64,000 nt of DNA from Amycolatopsis viridis (GTDB lineage Bacteria > Actinomycetota > Actinomycetes > Mycobacteriales > Pseudonocardiaceae), in assembly GCF_011758765.1 (NCBI RefSeq), contig NZ_JAANOU010000001.1:3224001-3288000 (forward strand). Direction: 5' to 3'. Position numbers and translations under genes: made by a program. Positions 40,485 through 49,833 of the stretch are shown here, piece after piece; within the stretch, counting starts at the first letter, position 1; the number at the start of each line of letters is the position of its first letter. The notes beneath the pieces are model-generated. The model did no database searches. It was not told the origin of the DNA and worked only from the letters and a program-made list of their open reading frames with translations.

Positions 40485-41954
40485 TCAGGACGCCAGCGCC
40501 TCCGCCATCTCCGGCGACACGCCGTAGGACTTGATCTCGACGTAGGCGTCGAAGCCCTCCAGACCGGCCTCACGCCCGATCCCGCTGCACTTGAACCCGC
40601 CGATGGGCGCGTGGAACCCGACGACGTTGCCGTTCAGTTCGACCGTCCCGGTGCGGATCCGGCGGGCGAACGCCAGGGCGTGCTCGGGGTCGGCGGTGAA
40701 CACCGAGCCGTTGAGCCCGTAGGTGGAGTTGTTCGCGATGGCGGCGGCCTCGTCCTCGCTGTCGAAGGACAGCACGGACAGCACCGGGCCGAAGATCTCC
40801 TCCTGCGCGATGCGCATGTCCGGGGCGACGTCGGTGAAGATGGTCGGTTCGACGAACCAGCCGCGCTCCAGTCCCGCCGGGCGGCCACCGCCGACCAGCA
40901 CCTTGGCGCCCTCGCCGCGGCCGATCTCGAAGTATCTCTCCACAGTGGCCCGCTGCCGCGCGCTCACCAGGGGGCCGACCTGGGTGACCGGATCGGCGGG
41001 GTCCCCGATCGGCATCTCCGCGACCATCGCGGTCAGCCGCTCCAGCAGCTCCCGCTCCCGGGTGCGCGAGACCACGATCCGGGTCTTGTTGCTGCACGCC
41101 TGGCCGGTGTTGCGCAACGACAGCGCCCGGATCTGCTGCACGGCCAGGTCGAGGTCGGCGTCGTCGAGGATGACCGCGGCGGACTTGCCGCCCAGCTCCA
41201 GCGTCACCCGCCGCAGGTCCTGCCCGCACAGGGCCGCGATCCGCCGCCCCGCGGCCGTGGAGCCGGTGAAGGACACCTTGTCCACGCCGGGGTGGGTGAC
41301 GAGGTACTCGCTCACGTCGCGGTGCGCGGGCACGATGTTGACCACCCCGTCCGGCAGCCCGGCCGACTGCAGCATCTCCGCGAACAGGTAGGAGTCCAGC
41401 GGCGCCTCCGGCGACGGCTTCAGCACGACCGTGCACCCGGACAGCAGCGCGGGCCCCAGCTTCAGCATCGTCACCAGCAGCGGCGCGTTCCACGGGATCA
41501 CCGCTCCCACCACGCCGACCGGTTCGCGCGTCACCAGCGCGTTGCCGGTGGCCGAGCGCCGCACCGTGGTCCACTCGTACCGCGGCGCCAGCTCGAGGAA
41601 GCTGTCCAGCAGCAGCCGCGCGCCGGCGGACTGCATGGTCCGGGAGAGGCTGATAGGGCAGCCCATCTCGTCGCTGACCAGCGCGGCCACGGTGTCCTGG
41701 TGCTCGGCCAGCGCGGCGCTGACCCGCCGGAGCACGTCACTGCGCTCCGCCAGGCTCATGCCGGGCCACGGGCCGCGGTCGAACGCCTCCCGCGCCGCGG
41801 CCACCGCGCGGTCCACATCGGACCGCGACCCCGCGGGCACGCGCGCCACGACCTCTTCGGTGAACGGGGAGATCACCTCGATCTTCTCATCGGTCGCCGG
41901 ATCCACCCACCGGCCGCCGATGAACAGCTTCGCGTAGTTTTCTTGCCAGACCAT
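40485..41954 (-). CDS. Aldehyde dehydrogenase
   Basis: A 489-aa aldehyde dehydrogenase. IPWNAPLLVTMLKLGPALLS, VSFTGSTAAGRRIA, LELGGKSAAVILDDADL and the catalytic Cys in NTGQACSNKTR. The C-terminal GGFKCSGIGREAG is complete. It lies 31 bp after the CitE-like lyase gene and is the last gene of the operon that begins at 45412. It could oxidise an aldehyde released by the lyase or imported alcohols. Confidence 0.9.
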   Translation of the reverse strand: MVWQENYAKLFIGGRWVDPATDEKIEVISPFTEEVVARVPAGSRSDVDRAVAAAREAFDRGPWPGMSLAERSDVLRRVSAALAEHQDTVAALVSDEMGCPISLSRTMQSAGARLLLDSFLELAPRYEWTTVRRSATGNALVTREPVGVVGAVIPWNAPLLVTMLKLGPALLSGCTVVLKPSPEAPLDSYLFAEMLQSAGLPDGVVNIVPAHRDVSEYLVTHPGVDKVSFTGSTAAGRRIAALCGQDLRRVTLELGGKSAAVILDDADLDLAVQQIRALSLRNTGQACSNKTRIVVSRTRERELLERLTAMVAEMPIGDPADPVTQVGPLVSARQRATVERYFEIGRGEGAKVLVGGGRPAGLERGWFVEPTIFTDVAPDMRIAQEEIFGPVLSVLSFDSEDEAAAIANNSTYGLNGSVFTADPEHALAFARRIRTGTVELNGNVVGFHAPIGGFKCSGIGREAGLEGFDAYVEIKSYGVSPEMAEALAS

Positions 41955-41985
41955 GTCGTTCTCCTTTGAACGGTGGGGAGTGGGT

Positions 41986-42876
41986 TCAGCCGTGCCGCGC
42001 CACGGCTTCGGCGAGCTCGATGACGCCTTCGGCCGTCTTCACGTGGGCGAGGTCGATGTGCTGGCCTTCGAAGTCCACCGCCGCGCTGCCTCCGGCCTCG
42101 GCCTTGCGGAACGCGTCGATCATGCGCCGGTAGAACTCCACCTTCTCCGGCGACGGCGTGAAGACCTCGTTGGCCACCGCGACGTGGGAGGGGTGGATGC
42201 AGACCATCCCGCGGTAGCCCAGCCCGCGGTTGTCCTCGCAGAAGCGGCGGAACCCGTCGAGGTCCCGGATGTCCTGCCACACGCCGGCGAGCGGGTGGTG
42301 CAGGCCGGCCGCGCGGGCGGCGAGGACGATGCGGCTGCGCAGGTACAGGGTCTCCAGCCCGGCGGGGGTGAACTCGAACCCGAGCTCGCGCCCGACGTCG
42401 GCGTTGGGACCGGTCGCGCCGAGCAGGCTGGCCACCCGCGGGCTGGCGGTGGCGATCTCCTCGCAGTGAGCCATCGACACCGCGGTCTCGTAGCTCACGA
42501 TCAGCCCGACCGAGCCCGGCGCGAGCCCTTCCCGCTCCTCCAGGTGCGACACCACGGCGTCGATCCGCACGATCTCCTGCGCGTCGAACACCTTCGGCAG
42601 GAACAGCCCGGCCAGCCCCGGCCGCACCACGGCCTCCAGGTCGGCTCCGAGCAGGCCGCTGACGGAGCTGTTGGGCCGGACCCACAGGTCGGCCCGGGCG
42701 GCGTCGGCCAGCCGGTCCAGTGTCTCCACGACCGTCTTGCGGGCGTCCGCCTTGTCCCCGGCCGGCACCGAGTCCTCGAGGTCGAGGATCACCGCGTCGG
42801 TACCCGACGCGAGCGCCTTGTCGGCCCAGGTGGGCTTGTGCCCGGGGACGAACAGCAGGGAACGGTAGGGCTTCAT
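41986..42876 (-). CDS. HpcH/HpaI aldolase, CitE-like CoA-ester lyase
   Basis: A 296-aa CitE/HpcH-type lyase. [18 protein letters not shown], the metal-binding [11 protein letters not shown], and [15 protein letters not shown] are typical of CoA-ester lyases that split 3-hydroxy-3-methylglutaryl-, malyl- or citramalyl-CoA-like esters into acetyl-CoA and a keto acid or aldehyde. ATG 42876 has AAGGAGG upstream and overlaps the enoyl-CoA hydratase stop (ATGA). With the hydratase and CoA-transferase it forms a ring-product or branched-acid cleavage module. Confidence 0.88.
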   Translation of the reverse strand: MKPYRSLLFVPGHKPTWADKALASGTDAVILDLEDSVPAGDKADARKTVVETLDRLADAARADLWVRPNSSVSGLLGADLEAVVRPGLAGLFLPKVFDAQEIVRIDAVVSHLEEREGLAPGSVGLIVSYETAVSMAHCEEIATASPRVASLLGATGPNADVGRELGFEFTPAGLETLYLRSRIVLAARAAGLHHPLAGVWQDIRDLDGFRRFCEDNRGLGYRGMVCIHPSHVAVANEVFTPSPEKVEFYRRMIDAFRKAEAGGSAAVDFEGQHIDLAHVKTAEGVIELAEAVARHG

Positions 42877-43694
42877 CGGGTGTCCTCCTTGACGGGACGG
42901 GAGAAGTCGGGCTTGCGGCGCTCGCGGTGGGACGCGAGGCCTTCGCGCACCTCGGGTCCGCCGAAGCCGTAGAACTCCAGCGCGAGCGAGGAGTCGAAGA
43001 TGGCCCCGGCGATCTGCCGGTACCACGCGTTGAGGGACTGCTTGGTCCAGCGGATCGCGGTGGGCGCCCCGGCGGCCAGCTCGCGGGCGATCTCCCGGGC
43101 CGTGGGCAGGAGCTCGGACTCCTCGTCGACGCAGAGCGAGACCAGGCCGATGCGCTCGGCTTCCTGGCCGGTGAGGGGCCGGCAGGTCATGAGGTAGTAC
43201 TTGGCCTTGGCCATGCCGCACAGCAGCGGCCAGCACACGGCGGCGTGGTCACCGGCGGCGACGCCGAGGCGGGTGTGGCCGTCGACGATCTTCGCGCTCC
43301 GGGCGACCACCGACACGTCGGCCAGCACCCCGGCGACCAGCCCGGCTCCCACGGCGGGACCGTGGATGGCCGAGACCGTCGGCTTCGAGCAGTCGATGAC
43401 GTTGTAGACCAGGTCCCGCGCCTCGCGCATGGTGCGCGTGCGGGTGTCGTAGTCGGTGGACAGCTTTTCGACCAGGTCGAACGAGCCGCCGGCCGAGAAC
43501 GCCTTGCCCTCGCCGCGGAGCAGGACGGCGGCCACGTCGGGGTCGCGGTCGAACTCGCGCCAGATGTCGGCGAGGTCCGCGTGGGCGGCTTCGCTCACCG
43601 CGTTGAGGTTGGGCGCGTCGAGGACCAGCTCGATGACCCCGTGTTCGTCGGGGCCCTCCACCCGCAGGTGGGGGAAACGTGCGTAGCGGCTCAT
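42873..43694 (-). CDS. Enoyl-CoA hydratase/isomerase family protein
   Basis: A 273-aa crotonase-fold protein. [16 protein letters not shown] and [20 protein letters not shown] form the oxyanion hole. The usual catalytic region near [13 protein letters not shown] lacks the standard pair of Glu seen in hydratases (GAGGTQ-type), so hydrolase, isomerase or decarboxylase activity is also possible. ATG 43694 overlaps the CoA-transferase stop (ATGA). Acts in the same operon as CoA-transferase and CitE-like lyase. Confidence 0.85.
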   Translation of the reverse strand: MSRYARFPHLRVEGPDEHGVIELVLDAPNLNAVSEAAHADLADIWREFDRDPDVAAVLLRGEGKAFSAGGSFDLVEKLSTDYDTRTRTMREARDLVYNVIDCSKPTVSAIHGPAVGAGLVAGVLADVSVVARSAKIVDGHTRLGVAAGDHAAVCWPLLCGMAKAKYYLMTCRPLTGQEAERIGLVSLCVDEESELLPTAREIARELAAGAPTAIRWTKQSLNAWYRQIAGAIFDSSLALEFYGFGGPEVREGLASHRERRKPDFSRPVKEDTR

Positions 43695-45412
43695 GTGCTT
43701 CCTTTCCTGTCGCGGCCGAGGAAGAGCCCCTCCCGGTCGTGGTCGCGCAGCTCGGCGACGTCCTCGGCGGTCACCGGCCGCAGCTCGCGGACGTCCTCGG
43801 CCACCTTCAGGTCCCAGCCGCAGCGAGCGCGCACGGCGGCGATCCGCTCGGCGAGCGGCTCCGGCCCGGGGGCGACGTGGGTGAGGACGAGGTCGCCGTC
43901 GCGCATGGTCAGCGTGCCGGCGTCGGTGACGACGGCGCGGACGCGGGCGCCGGGGCTGGTGACGTAGTCGCACTGCTCGATGAACCGGCGGGGACTCAGC
44001 GTGCCGACGACGAGGGTTTCGTCGGCGTTGGTGACGACGTCGTTCGCGCCGCCGGACCCGACGAGGTGGGGGCCGCCGGCGATCTTGGTGGTGTTGATGT
44101 TGCCGTGGCGGTCGATCTCAGCCGCGCCGACGCACGCGATCGAGCGGGTGCGCGGCCCGTTGACCAGGGTGCCCAGCACCTGCTCGGTGTCCAGCAGCAT
44201 CGAGGCGGTCGGGAAGTTGGCGAAGCTGAAGATGAACGGGTCGCCGGGGGTGGGGGTGTAGTCCCACAGCCCGAGTTCGGCGGCCAGCGCGACCTCGTGA
44301 CCGGCGGCTTTCGCCCGCGCCACACCGACCCACGCCGCGAGGTTGGCCAGCCCGGCCCCGGCCAGCACGGCGTCCGCGCCGGTGGCCGCGATGCGCTCGC
44401 CCAGCAGGTCGGCCAGCCAGACCGCCGCGCGCTCGGCGGGGGTCGGCGGTCCGCCGTGGCCGTCGCCGCGCGGTACCAGCGACGGCCCGCCGGCCGCGCG
44501 CACCAGTTCCGCCAGCCGGTCGCCGCCGAGTTTCGCCAGGTAGGACTCGTGATCGGCGGGTTCGAGGATCCACTCGCGGATCCAGTCGTCGAACCGCTCG
44601 GAGCGGGTGGCGGTGCGCACGTCGATCCAGAAGGGGACGTCCTCGGCGTAACCCCGCACCGGCAGCGCGGCCCCCGCCGGACCGGCGAACACGCCGCCCG
44701 GGTGGGCCCCGAACGGCGCCTCCACGACGGCGAGTACCCGGTGGGCGGGGATCCGCACCAGCGGCGACCAGGCACGCAGATCGTCGACCACCTTCTCCAC
44801 GGTGGCGAGCACCCCGCGCCGGGCGGCGAACGCACCGATCGAGCCTTCGAACATCGGCGGGGCGATCGCCAGGTTGCCCCGCCGGTCGGCCACCGCGGCG
44901 TGCACCACCGCGATGTCGGGGGCCAGGGGCGCGACCAGGCCGAACCGGCCGAACCGGGTGTCCACTTCGTCGTAGGCGTCGTTGGCGGCCATGGACGAGC
45001 CGCGCACCGAACCGGTCACCACCGCGGGCACCCCGGTGGCGGCGGCCCGCAGCCGCTGGATGAAGCTCAGGAACGACCAGTTCTCCACCTGCACCGCGCC
45101 GCCGCCGTAGGCCTGCTGGAAGACCGGGTTGGGCGTGAACACGGGGAACGAGTCTCCCGAGTAGACGGTGACGACCCGCTCCAGGCAGCCCGCGCGGAAG
45201 AGCACGGCCCCGAGCGAAGACAGGCTCGCCATGATCAGGGTGAAGGCCGACGGCCTGCCCCAGTGCTGCCGCGCGATCTCCCGGACGAGGGCGCTCCACC
45301 GGGAGTGGCCCATCATCACGTGGATCGCGTCGCCCGGCCGGACGTGGCGGGCCACCGCCTCGTCCAGCCGGCAGAAGTCGGTCGCCAAGCCGGCACCCCC
45401 GTTCCTCGCCAC
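43691..45412 (-). CDS. Single-chain CoA-transferase family protein (both subunits fused)
   Basis: A 573-aa protein joining two CoA-transferase-like domains. The N-terminal half (about 1-280) has [20 protein letters not shown] and [10 protein letters not shown]. The C-terminal half (about 330-560) has [20 protein letters not shown] and [11 protein letters not shown], the glycine-rich region of class I transferases and related ring-cleaving hydrolases such as IpdAB. The Glu in AELGL may be the thioester-forming residue. It starts at GTG 45412 with a poor ribosome site, 11 bases after the AT-rich element S3. It could load or unload CoA, or cleave a ring intermediate. Confidence 0.8.
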   Translation of the reverse strand: MARNGGAGLATDFCRLDEAVARHVRPGDAIHVMMGHSRWSALVREIARQHWGRPSAFTLIMASLSSLGAVLFRAGCLERVVTVYSGDSFPVFTPNPVFQQAYGGGAVQVENWSFLSFIQRLRAAATGVPAVVTGSVRGSSMAANDAYDEVDTRFGRFGLVAPLAPDIAVVHAAVADRRGNLAIAPPMFEGSIGAFAARRGVLATVEKVVDDLRAWSPLVRIPAHRVLAVVEAPFGAHPGGVFAGPAGAALPVRGYAEDVPFWIDVRTATRSERFDDWIREWILEPADHESYLAKLGGDRLAELVRAAGGPSLVPRGDGHGGPPTPAERAAVWLADLLGERIAATGADAVLAGAGLANLAAWVGVARAKAAGHEVALAAELGLWDYTPTPGDPFIFSFANFPTASMLLDTEQVLGTLVNGPRTRSIACVGAAEIDRHGNINTTKIAGGPHLVGSGGANDVVTNADETLVVGTLSPRRFIEQCDYVTSPGARVRAVVTDAGTLTMRDGDLVLTHVAPGPEPLAERIAAVRARCGWDLKVAEDVRELRPVTAEDVAELRDHDREGLFLGRDRKGST

Positions 45413-45430
45413 GTTCGCCGCCTGACCATA

Positions 45431-45443
45431 TAATATATTTTAC
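45431..45443. promoter_or_regulatory. AT-rich element S3, CoA-transferase promoter
   Basis: TAATATATTTTAC, identical over 13 bases with the element at 46212-46224. On the minus strand it gives TATTAT as a -10 candidate with a very short leader before the GTG at 45412. The neighbouring GACCATA is also shared with S1. Confidence 0.7.
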
Positions 45444-45475
45444 CTTTCGACGAGTGCGCTGGGCCACACCACCGC

Positions 45476-46171
45476 TCACCCGGCCGCGTCGTCCCAGAAC
45501 CCGCGCTCCTCGAGCAGCGCCACCGCGCGGTTCCCGCCACGCAGGAAGTGGTCCTCGGTGAGCTTGCGGGCCACGTCCCCCGCCCCCGCCCGCACCGCGT
45601 CGATGATCTCCCGGTGGTCGGCGTGCGCCGCGGCCGACCACTGGGCGTGCGATTCGTAGAACCCGTGCGGGATCGCGCTGCCCAGCACCTTCAGCTCCGA
45701 GACGAGCCGGCGCGAGCGCGAGGCCCGGTTGATCACCCGGTGGAACTCGAAGTTGAGCACGTCCAGCCGCTCGCTCGACACCTCCGTCTCCATCCGCGCG
45801 GCGATCTCGTCGAGCGCCTCCAGGCTGGCCGGTGACATCCGCGCCGCCGCCCGCTCGGCCGCCAGGCCGGAGATCACGCCGAGCATCCAGTACTGGTCGC
45901 GGACGTCCTCCCGGGACAGCCGGGCGACGAACGCACCGCGGCGTGGCACGACCTCGATGATCCCCTCGACCTCGAGCGCGATCAGCGCCTCCCGGACCGG
46001 GAGCTTGCTGATCCCGAGCCGCTCCGCCACCGCGTCCTGGTCGATCCGGACCCCTGGGCGCAGCACCCCGGCGAAGACCTGCCGCCGGATCTCCTGGGCG
46101 GCGGCTTCCTTGAGACTGGCCGGGAGAACCACCCGGCGCGACCCCGGGAAGACCGAGTTGTCCAGTGCCAT
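45476..46171 (-). CDS. GntR family regulator with FCD domain
   Basis: A 231-aa regulator. The winged helix (QEIRRQVFAGVLRPGVRIDQ, ERLGISKLPVREALIALEVE) occupies residues 20-85. The all-helical FCD domain follows, with EFHRVINRAS and HADHREIIDAV carrying metal/ligand His residues. FCD regulators sense organic acids or acyl-CoA esters. It is divergent from the acyl-CoA dehydrogenase at 46264 and has AT-rich elements S3 and S4 on both sides. It is the only GntR in the window and is the natural candidate for controlling the AT-element regulon, although GntR sites usually look different (TNGTNNNACNA). Confidence 0.9.
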   Translation of the reverse strand: MALDNSVFPGSRRVVLPASLKEAAAQEIRRQVFAGVLRPGVRIDQDAVAERLGISKLPVREALIALEVEGIIEVVPRRGAFVARLSREDVRDQYWMLGVISGLAAERAAARMSPASLEALDEIAARMETEVSSERLDVLNFEFHRVINRASRSRRLVSELKVLGSAIPHGFYESHAQWSAAAHADHREIIDAVRAGAGDVARKLTEDHFLRGGNRAVALLEERGFWDDAAG

Positions 46172-46211
46172 GCCCGCCCTGCCTTCCGTCGACCACCGCG
46201 GATACCCATCT

Positions 46212-46224
46212 TAATATATTTTAC
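46212..46224. promoter_or_regulatory. AT-rich element S4, GntR promoter
   Basis: TAATATATTTTAC, the same 13-mer as S3. It lies about 40 bp upstream of the GntR start and would overlap its -10 on the minus strand, suggesting autoregulation. Confidence 0.7.
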
Positions 46225-46249
46225 TTCATTCTGTAGCTCTCGCGACGTG

Positions 46250-46265
46250 ATAAAATATTTTCCAT
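46250..46265. promoter_or_regulatory. AT-rich element S5 overlapping a start codon
   Basis: ATAAAATATTTTCCAT, identical to S1. TAAAAT (46251-46256) ends seven bases before the ATG at 46264. There is no ribosome-binding sequence between them. This spacing is what a leaderless transcript needs, so transcription probably starts at the ATG itself. Confidence 0.7.
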
Positions 46266-47436
46266 GACCACTCCCCCGGCCGTGAGCCCCGAGGACTTCC
46301 GCCCGATCCTGGAGCTGGTGCGCGACTTCGTCCGGACGAAGGTCGTGCCCCGTGAGCAGGAGATCGCCGACACCGATGCGATACCGGACGACCTGCGCAA
46401 ACAAGTCGCGGAAATGGGCCTGTTCGGCTACGCCATCCCCCAGGAGTGGGGTGGCCTTGGCCTGGACCTCACCCAGGACGTCGAACTGGCCATGGAATTC
46501 GGCTACACGTCGCTGTCACTGCGGTCGATGTTCGGCACCAACAACGGCATCGCCGGGCAGGTGCTGGTGAACTTCGGCACCGCCGGGCAGAAGGCGGAGT
46601 GGCTGGAGCGCATCGCGTCCGGCGAGGTGGTGGCCTCCTTCGCCCTGACCGAGCCGGGCGCCGGGTCCAACCCGGCCGGCCTGCGCACCCGGGCCGTCCG
46701 CGACGGGGACGACTGGGTGATCGACGGGCAGAAACGCTTCATCACCAACGCGCCGATCGCCGACCTGTTCGTCGTGTTCGCCCGCACCCGGCCGGCCGGC
46801 GAGACCGGGCCCGGCATCGCCGTGTTCCTCGTGCCGGCCGGCACGCCGGGGGTCGAGGTCGGTGTCAAGGACCGCAAGATGGGCCAGGAGGGTGCCTGGA
46901 CGGCGGACGTGGTGTTCTCCGGCGTCCGGGTGCCCGGCTCGGCCCTCGTGGGCGGGGACGAGGCGGCCGGCTACCGCGCGGCGATGACCTCGCTGGCGCG
47001 GGGACGCGTGCACATCGCCGCGCTGGCCGTCGGCACCGCCCAGCGCGCCCTCGACGAATCCGTCGCCTACGCCGCCTCGGCCACCCAGGGCGGCACCCCG
47101 ATCGGCGAGTTCCAGCTGGTCCAGGCGATGCTCGCGGACCAGCAGACTGGCGTGATGGCCGGCCGCGCCCTGGTGCGGGACACCGCGCGGCGTTACGTCT
47201 CCGGCGAGGACCGCCGCATCGGCCCCTCCGCCGCGAAGCTGTACTGCACCGAGATGGCGGGCAAGGTGGCCGACCTGGCGGTGCAGATCCACGGCGGCAC
47301 CGGGTACATGCGCGAGGTGCCGGTCGAGCGGATCTACCGCGACGTGCGCCTGCTCCGCCTCTACGAAGGCACCAGCGAGATCCAGCGCCTCATCATCGGC
47401 GGCGCCCTCATCCGGAACGAAAGGACGGGACGATGA
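46264..47436 (+). CDS. Acyl-CoA dehydrogenase
   Basis: A 390-aa acyl-CoA dehydrogenase. PQEWGGLGLDLTQDVELAM, FALTEPGAGSNPAGL, FITNAPIADLF and C-terminal LYEGTSEIQRLII with the catalytic Glu. ATG 46264 directly follows the S5 element with no ribosome site, indicating a leaderless mRNA; the next in-frame starts would cut into the first helix. It overlaps a second acyl-CoA dehydrogenase gene by four bases. The two could be a hetero-oligomer or act on successive substrates. Confidence 0.92.
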   Translation: MTTPPAVSPEDFRPILELVRDFVRTKVVPREQEIADTDAIPDDLRKQVAEMGLFGYAIPQEWGGLGLDLTQDVELAMEFGYTSLSLRSMFGTNNGIAGQVLVNFGTAGQKAEWLERIASGEVVASFALTEPGAGSNPAGLRTRAVRDGDDWVIDGQKRFITNAPIADLFVVFARTRPAGETGPGIAVFLVPAGTPGVEVGVKDRKMGQEGAWTADVVFSGVRVPGSALVGGDEAAGYRAAMTSLARGRVHIAALAVGTAQRALDESVAYAASATQGGTPIGEFQLVQAMLADQQTGVMAGRALVRDTARRYVSGEDRRIGPSAAKLYCTEMAGKVADLAVQIHGGTGYMREVPVERIYRDVRLLRLYEGTSEIQRLIIGGALIRNERTGR

Positions 47437-48581
47437 AGCTCAACGAGGACGAGGAGCAGATGGTCGCGCTCGTCTCGGAGTTCGTCGACGAGCGGGTGCG
47501 CCCGCGGGTGCGCGAGTTCGAGGAGGACGACATCTACCCCGGCGAGTTCATCGACGAGATGAAGAAGCTGGGGTTCTTCGGGCTCCTGGCCCCCGCCGAG
47601 TACGGCGGCGTGGACGTCAGCACCGCGTGTTTCGCGCGCGTGACCGAGGAGCTGGCCCGCGGCTGGATGAGCCTGGCCGGCGCCATCGGCGGGCACTCCG
47701 TCATCACCTACCTGATCAAGACGTTCGGCACGCCCGAGCAGCGCGAGAAGTACCTGCCCAAGATGGCCGAGGGGACCATCCGCGCGACGATGGCGCTCAC
47801 CGAACCCGGCGGGGGCAGCGACCTGCAGGCGATGCGCACCCACGCCGTTCCCGTCGACGGCGGGTGGTCGATCACCGGGTCCAAGACGTGGATCTCCAAC
47901 GCCGCCCACTCCGGCCTGATCGGCCTGCTGTGCATCACCGATCGTGAGGCGGAGCCGGCCCACCGCGGGATGAGCGTGCTGCTGGTCGAGCCGGGCGACG
48001 GCCTGACCATCTCGAAGAAGCTGCCCAAGCTGGGCTACCGCGGCGTGGAGGCGTGCGAGCTGGTGTTCGACGGCCGAACGGTGCCGGCGGAGGCGGTCCT
48101 GGGCGGCACCCCGCACCAGGGCTGGGCGCAGATGATGCGCGGCCTGGAGGTCGGCCGCATCCAGGTCGCGGCGCGCGCCCTCGGCGTGGGACAGGCGGCG
48201 CTCGACGCCGCCGTGCGCTACGCCCAGGAGCGGGAGTCCTTCGGCAAGCCGATCTGGAAGCACCAGTCCGTGGGCAACCTGCTCGCCGACATGGCCACCC
48301 GTATGCGCGCGGCCCGGCTGCTGACCCTCGACGCCGCGGAGCGGCTCGACGCGGGCGAGCGGGCCGACATGGAGGCCGGCATGGCGAAGCTGTTCGCCTC
48401 GGAAACGGCCATGCAGGTCGCGCTCGACGCCATCCGCGTGCACGGCGGGTACGGCTATTCCAAGGAATACGACGTCGAACGCTACTTCCGCGACGCCCCG
48501 CTGATGATCGTCGGCGAAGGCACCAACGAGATCCAGCGCAACGTCATCGCCGCCCAGCTCATCGCCCGCAACCGGATCTGA
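47433..48581 (+). CDS. Acyl-CoA dehydrogenase
   Basis: A 382-aa acyl-CoA dehydrogenase. APAEYGGVDVSTACFARVTE, ALTEPGGGSDLQAM, WISNAAHSGLIGLL, ESFGKPIWKHQSVGNLLADM and GEGTNEIQRNVIA with the usual catalytic Glu. ATG 47433 overlaps the first dehydrogenase stop (ATGA). Both genes are full length and keep their active-site motifs, unlike the half-size FadE pairs of steroid degradation where one partner has lost the Glu. Confidence 0.92.
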   Translation: MKLNEDEEQMVALVSEFVDERVRPRVREFEEDDIYPGEFIDEMKKLGFFGLLAPAEYGGVDVSTACFARVTEELARGWMSLAGAIGGHSVITYLIKTFGTPEQREKYLPKMAEGTIRATMALTEPGGGSDLQAMRTHAVPVDGGWSITGSKTWISNAAHSGLIGLLCITDREAEPAHRGMSVLLVEPGDGLTISKKLPKLGYRGVEACELVFDGRTVPAEAVLGGTPHQGWAQMMRGLEVGRIQVAARALGVGQAALDAAVRYAQERESFGKPIWKHQSVGNLLADMATRMRAARLLTLDAAERLDAGERADMEAGMAKLFASETAMQVALDAIRVHGGYGYSKEYDVERYFRDAPLMIVGEGTNEIQRNVIAAQLIARNRI

Positions 48582-48590
48582 GGGAGAGAC

Positions 48591-49331
48591 ATGTCCTTGC
48601 TGACCGACCGGACGGCCGTCGTCACCGGCGCCGCCCAGGGCATCGGGTTCGCCATCGCCGAGCTGTTCGCCACCCACGGGGCCCGCGTGGTGATCGGCGA
48701 TCTCGACGGCGACGCGGCCGTCCTCGCCGCCAAGCGCCTCGGCGGCCCGGACGTCGCGCGTGGCATCCGTTGCGACGTGACCGTGGCCGACGACGTGGAC
48801 GCGTTGCTGGCGGCCGCGGAGTCGGCGTTCGCGCCCGTCGACGTCATGGTCAACAACGCCGGCATCACCCGCGACGCGACGATGCGGACCATGACCGAGG
48901 AGCAGTTCGACCAGGTGATCAGCGTGCACCTCAAGGGCAGCTGGAACGGCACCCGCAAGGCCGCCGCGATCATGCGGGAACGCAAGCGCGGCGCGATCGT
49001 CAACATCTCGTCCCTGTCCGGCAAGGTGGGGATGGCCGGCCAGACCAACTACTCGGCGGCCAAGGCCGGGATCGTCGGCCTGACCAAGGCCGCGGCCAAG
49101 GAGCTCGCCCACCACGGGGTCCGCGTCAACGCGATCCAGCCGGGCCTGATCCGCACCGCGATGACCGAGGCCATGCCTCCGAAGGTGTGGGACCAGAAGA
49201 TGGCCGAGATCCCGATGGGGCGTGCCGGCGAGGTGTCCGAAGTGGCCTCCGTCGCCCTGTTCCTCGCCAGTGACCTGTCGTCCTACATGACCGGCACCGT
49301 GCTGGAAGTGACCGGCGGACGGTTCATGTGA
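48591..49331 (+). CDS. SDR family oxidoreductase, FabG-like
   Basis: A 246-aa [53 protein letters not shown] and [13 protein letters not shown] match 3-oxoacyl-ACP/CoA reductases. GAGGGAG precedes ATG 48591. Between acyl-CoA dehydrogenases and a MaoC hydratase, its likely job is oxidation of 3-hydroxyacyl-CoA. Confidence 0.92.
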   Translation: MSLLTDRTAVVTGAAQGIGFAIAELFATHGARVVIGDLDGDAAVLAAKRLGGPDVARGIRCDVTVADDVDALLAAAESAFAPVDVMVNNAGITRDATMRTMTEEQFDQVISVHLKGSWNGTRKAAAIMRERKRGAIVNISSLSGKVGMAGQTNYSAAKAGIVGLTKAAAKELAHHGVRVNAIQPGLIRTAMTEAMPPKVWDQKMAEIPMGRAGEVSEVASVALFLASDLSSYMTGTVLEVTGGRFM

Positions 49332-49780
49332 TGCGCGTGTTCGCCGGGATCGGCGAGGTCAAGGCCGCGCTCGGCGAGGAGCTCGGCCCCAGCGAGCCGC
49401 TGGAGATCGGCCAGGACCGGATCGGCGCGTTCGCCGGCGCCACCGGCGACCACCAGTGGATCCACGTCGATCCCGAGCGTGCCGCGAACGGCCCCTTCGG
49501 CACCACCATCGCGCACGGGTTCCTCACGCTGTCGCTGCTCCCGTGGTTCGGGCAGCGGCTGTTCCGGCTGGACTTCGGCACCACGCGGATCAACTACGGC
49601 CTGAACAAGGTCCGGTTCCCCGCGCCGGTGCCCGTGGGATCGCGCCTGACCGCGACGGCGACGTTCACCGACGTCCGCGAGGGCCCGGCCGGTGCCACCC
49701 TCACGGTGCAGTACGCCGTCACCGCCGACGGCGCGGCCAAACCGGCGTGCGTGGCCGAAATGCTCCTGCTGGTCGCCTGA
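49331..49780 (+). CDS. MaoC-type enoyl-CoA hydratase
   Basis: A 149-aa (R)-specific hydratase. FAGATGDHQWIHVDPERA contains the conserved Asp and His of the hydratase 2 motif, and PFGTTIAHGFLTLSLLPWF is typical. ATG 49331 overlaps the SDR stop (TGATG); the GTG at 49328 is an alternative. With the two acyl-CoA dehydrogenases and SDR it provides the dehydrogenation, hydration and oxidation steps of beta-oxidation; a thiolase is encoded at 50977. Confidence 0.92.
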   Translation: MRVFAGIGEVKAALGEELGPSEPLEIGQDRIGAFAGATGDHQWIHVDPERAANGPFGTTIAHGFLTLSLLPWFGQRLFRLDFGTTRINYGLNKVRFPAPVPVGSRLTATATFTDVREGPAGATLTVQYAVTADGAAKPACVAEMLLLVA

Positions 49781-49786
49781 ACACGG

Positions 49787-49823
49787 GAACGGGCCGGGAC
49801 GCGCGAGGTGTCCCGGCCCGTTC
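49787..49823. terminator. Bidirectional terminator hairpin
   Basis: Perfect 14-base arms (49787-49800 GAACGGGCCGGGAC and 49810-49823) with a nine-base loop lie between the convergent MaoC gene and alcohol dehydrogenase stops. Confidence 0.85.
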
Positions 49824-49833
49824 TGCCGCGCCG

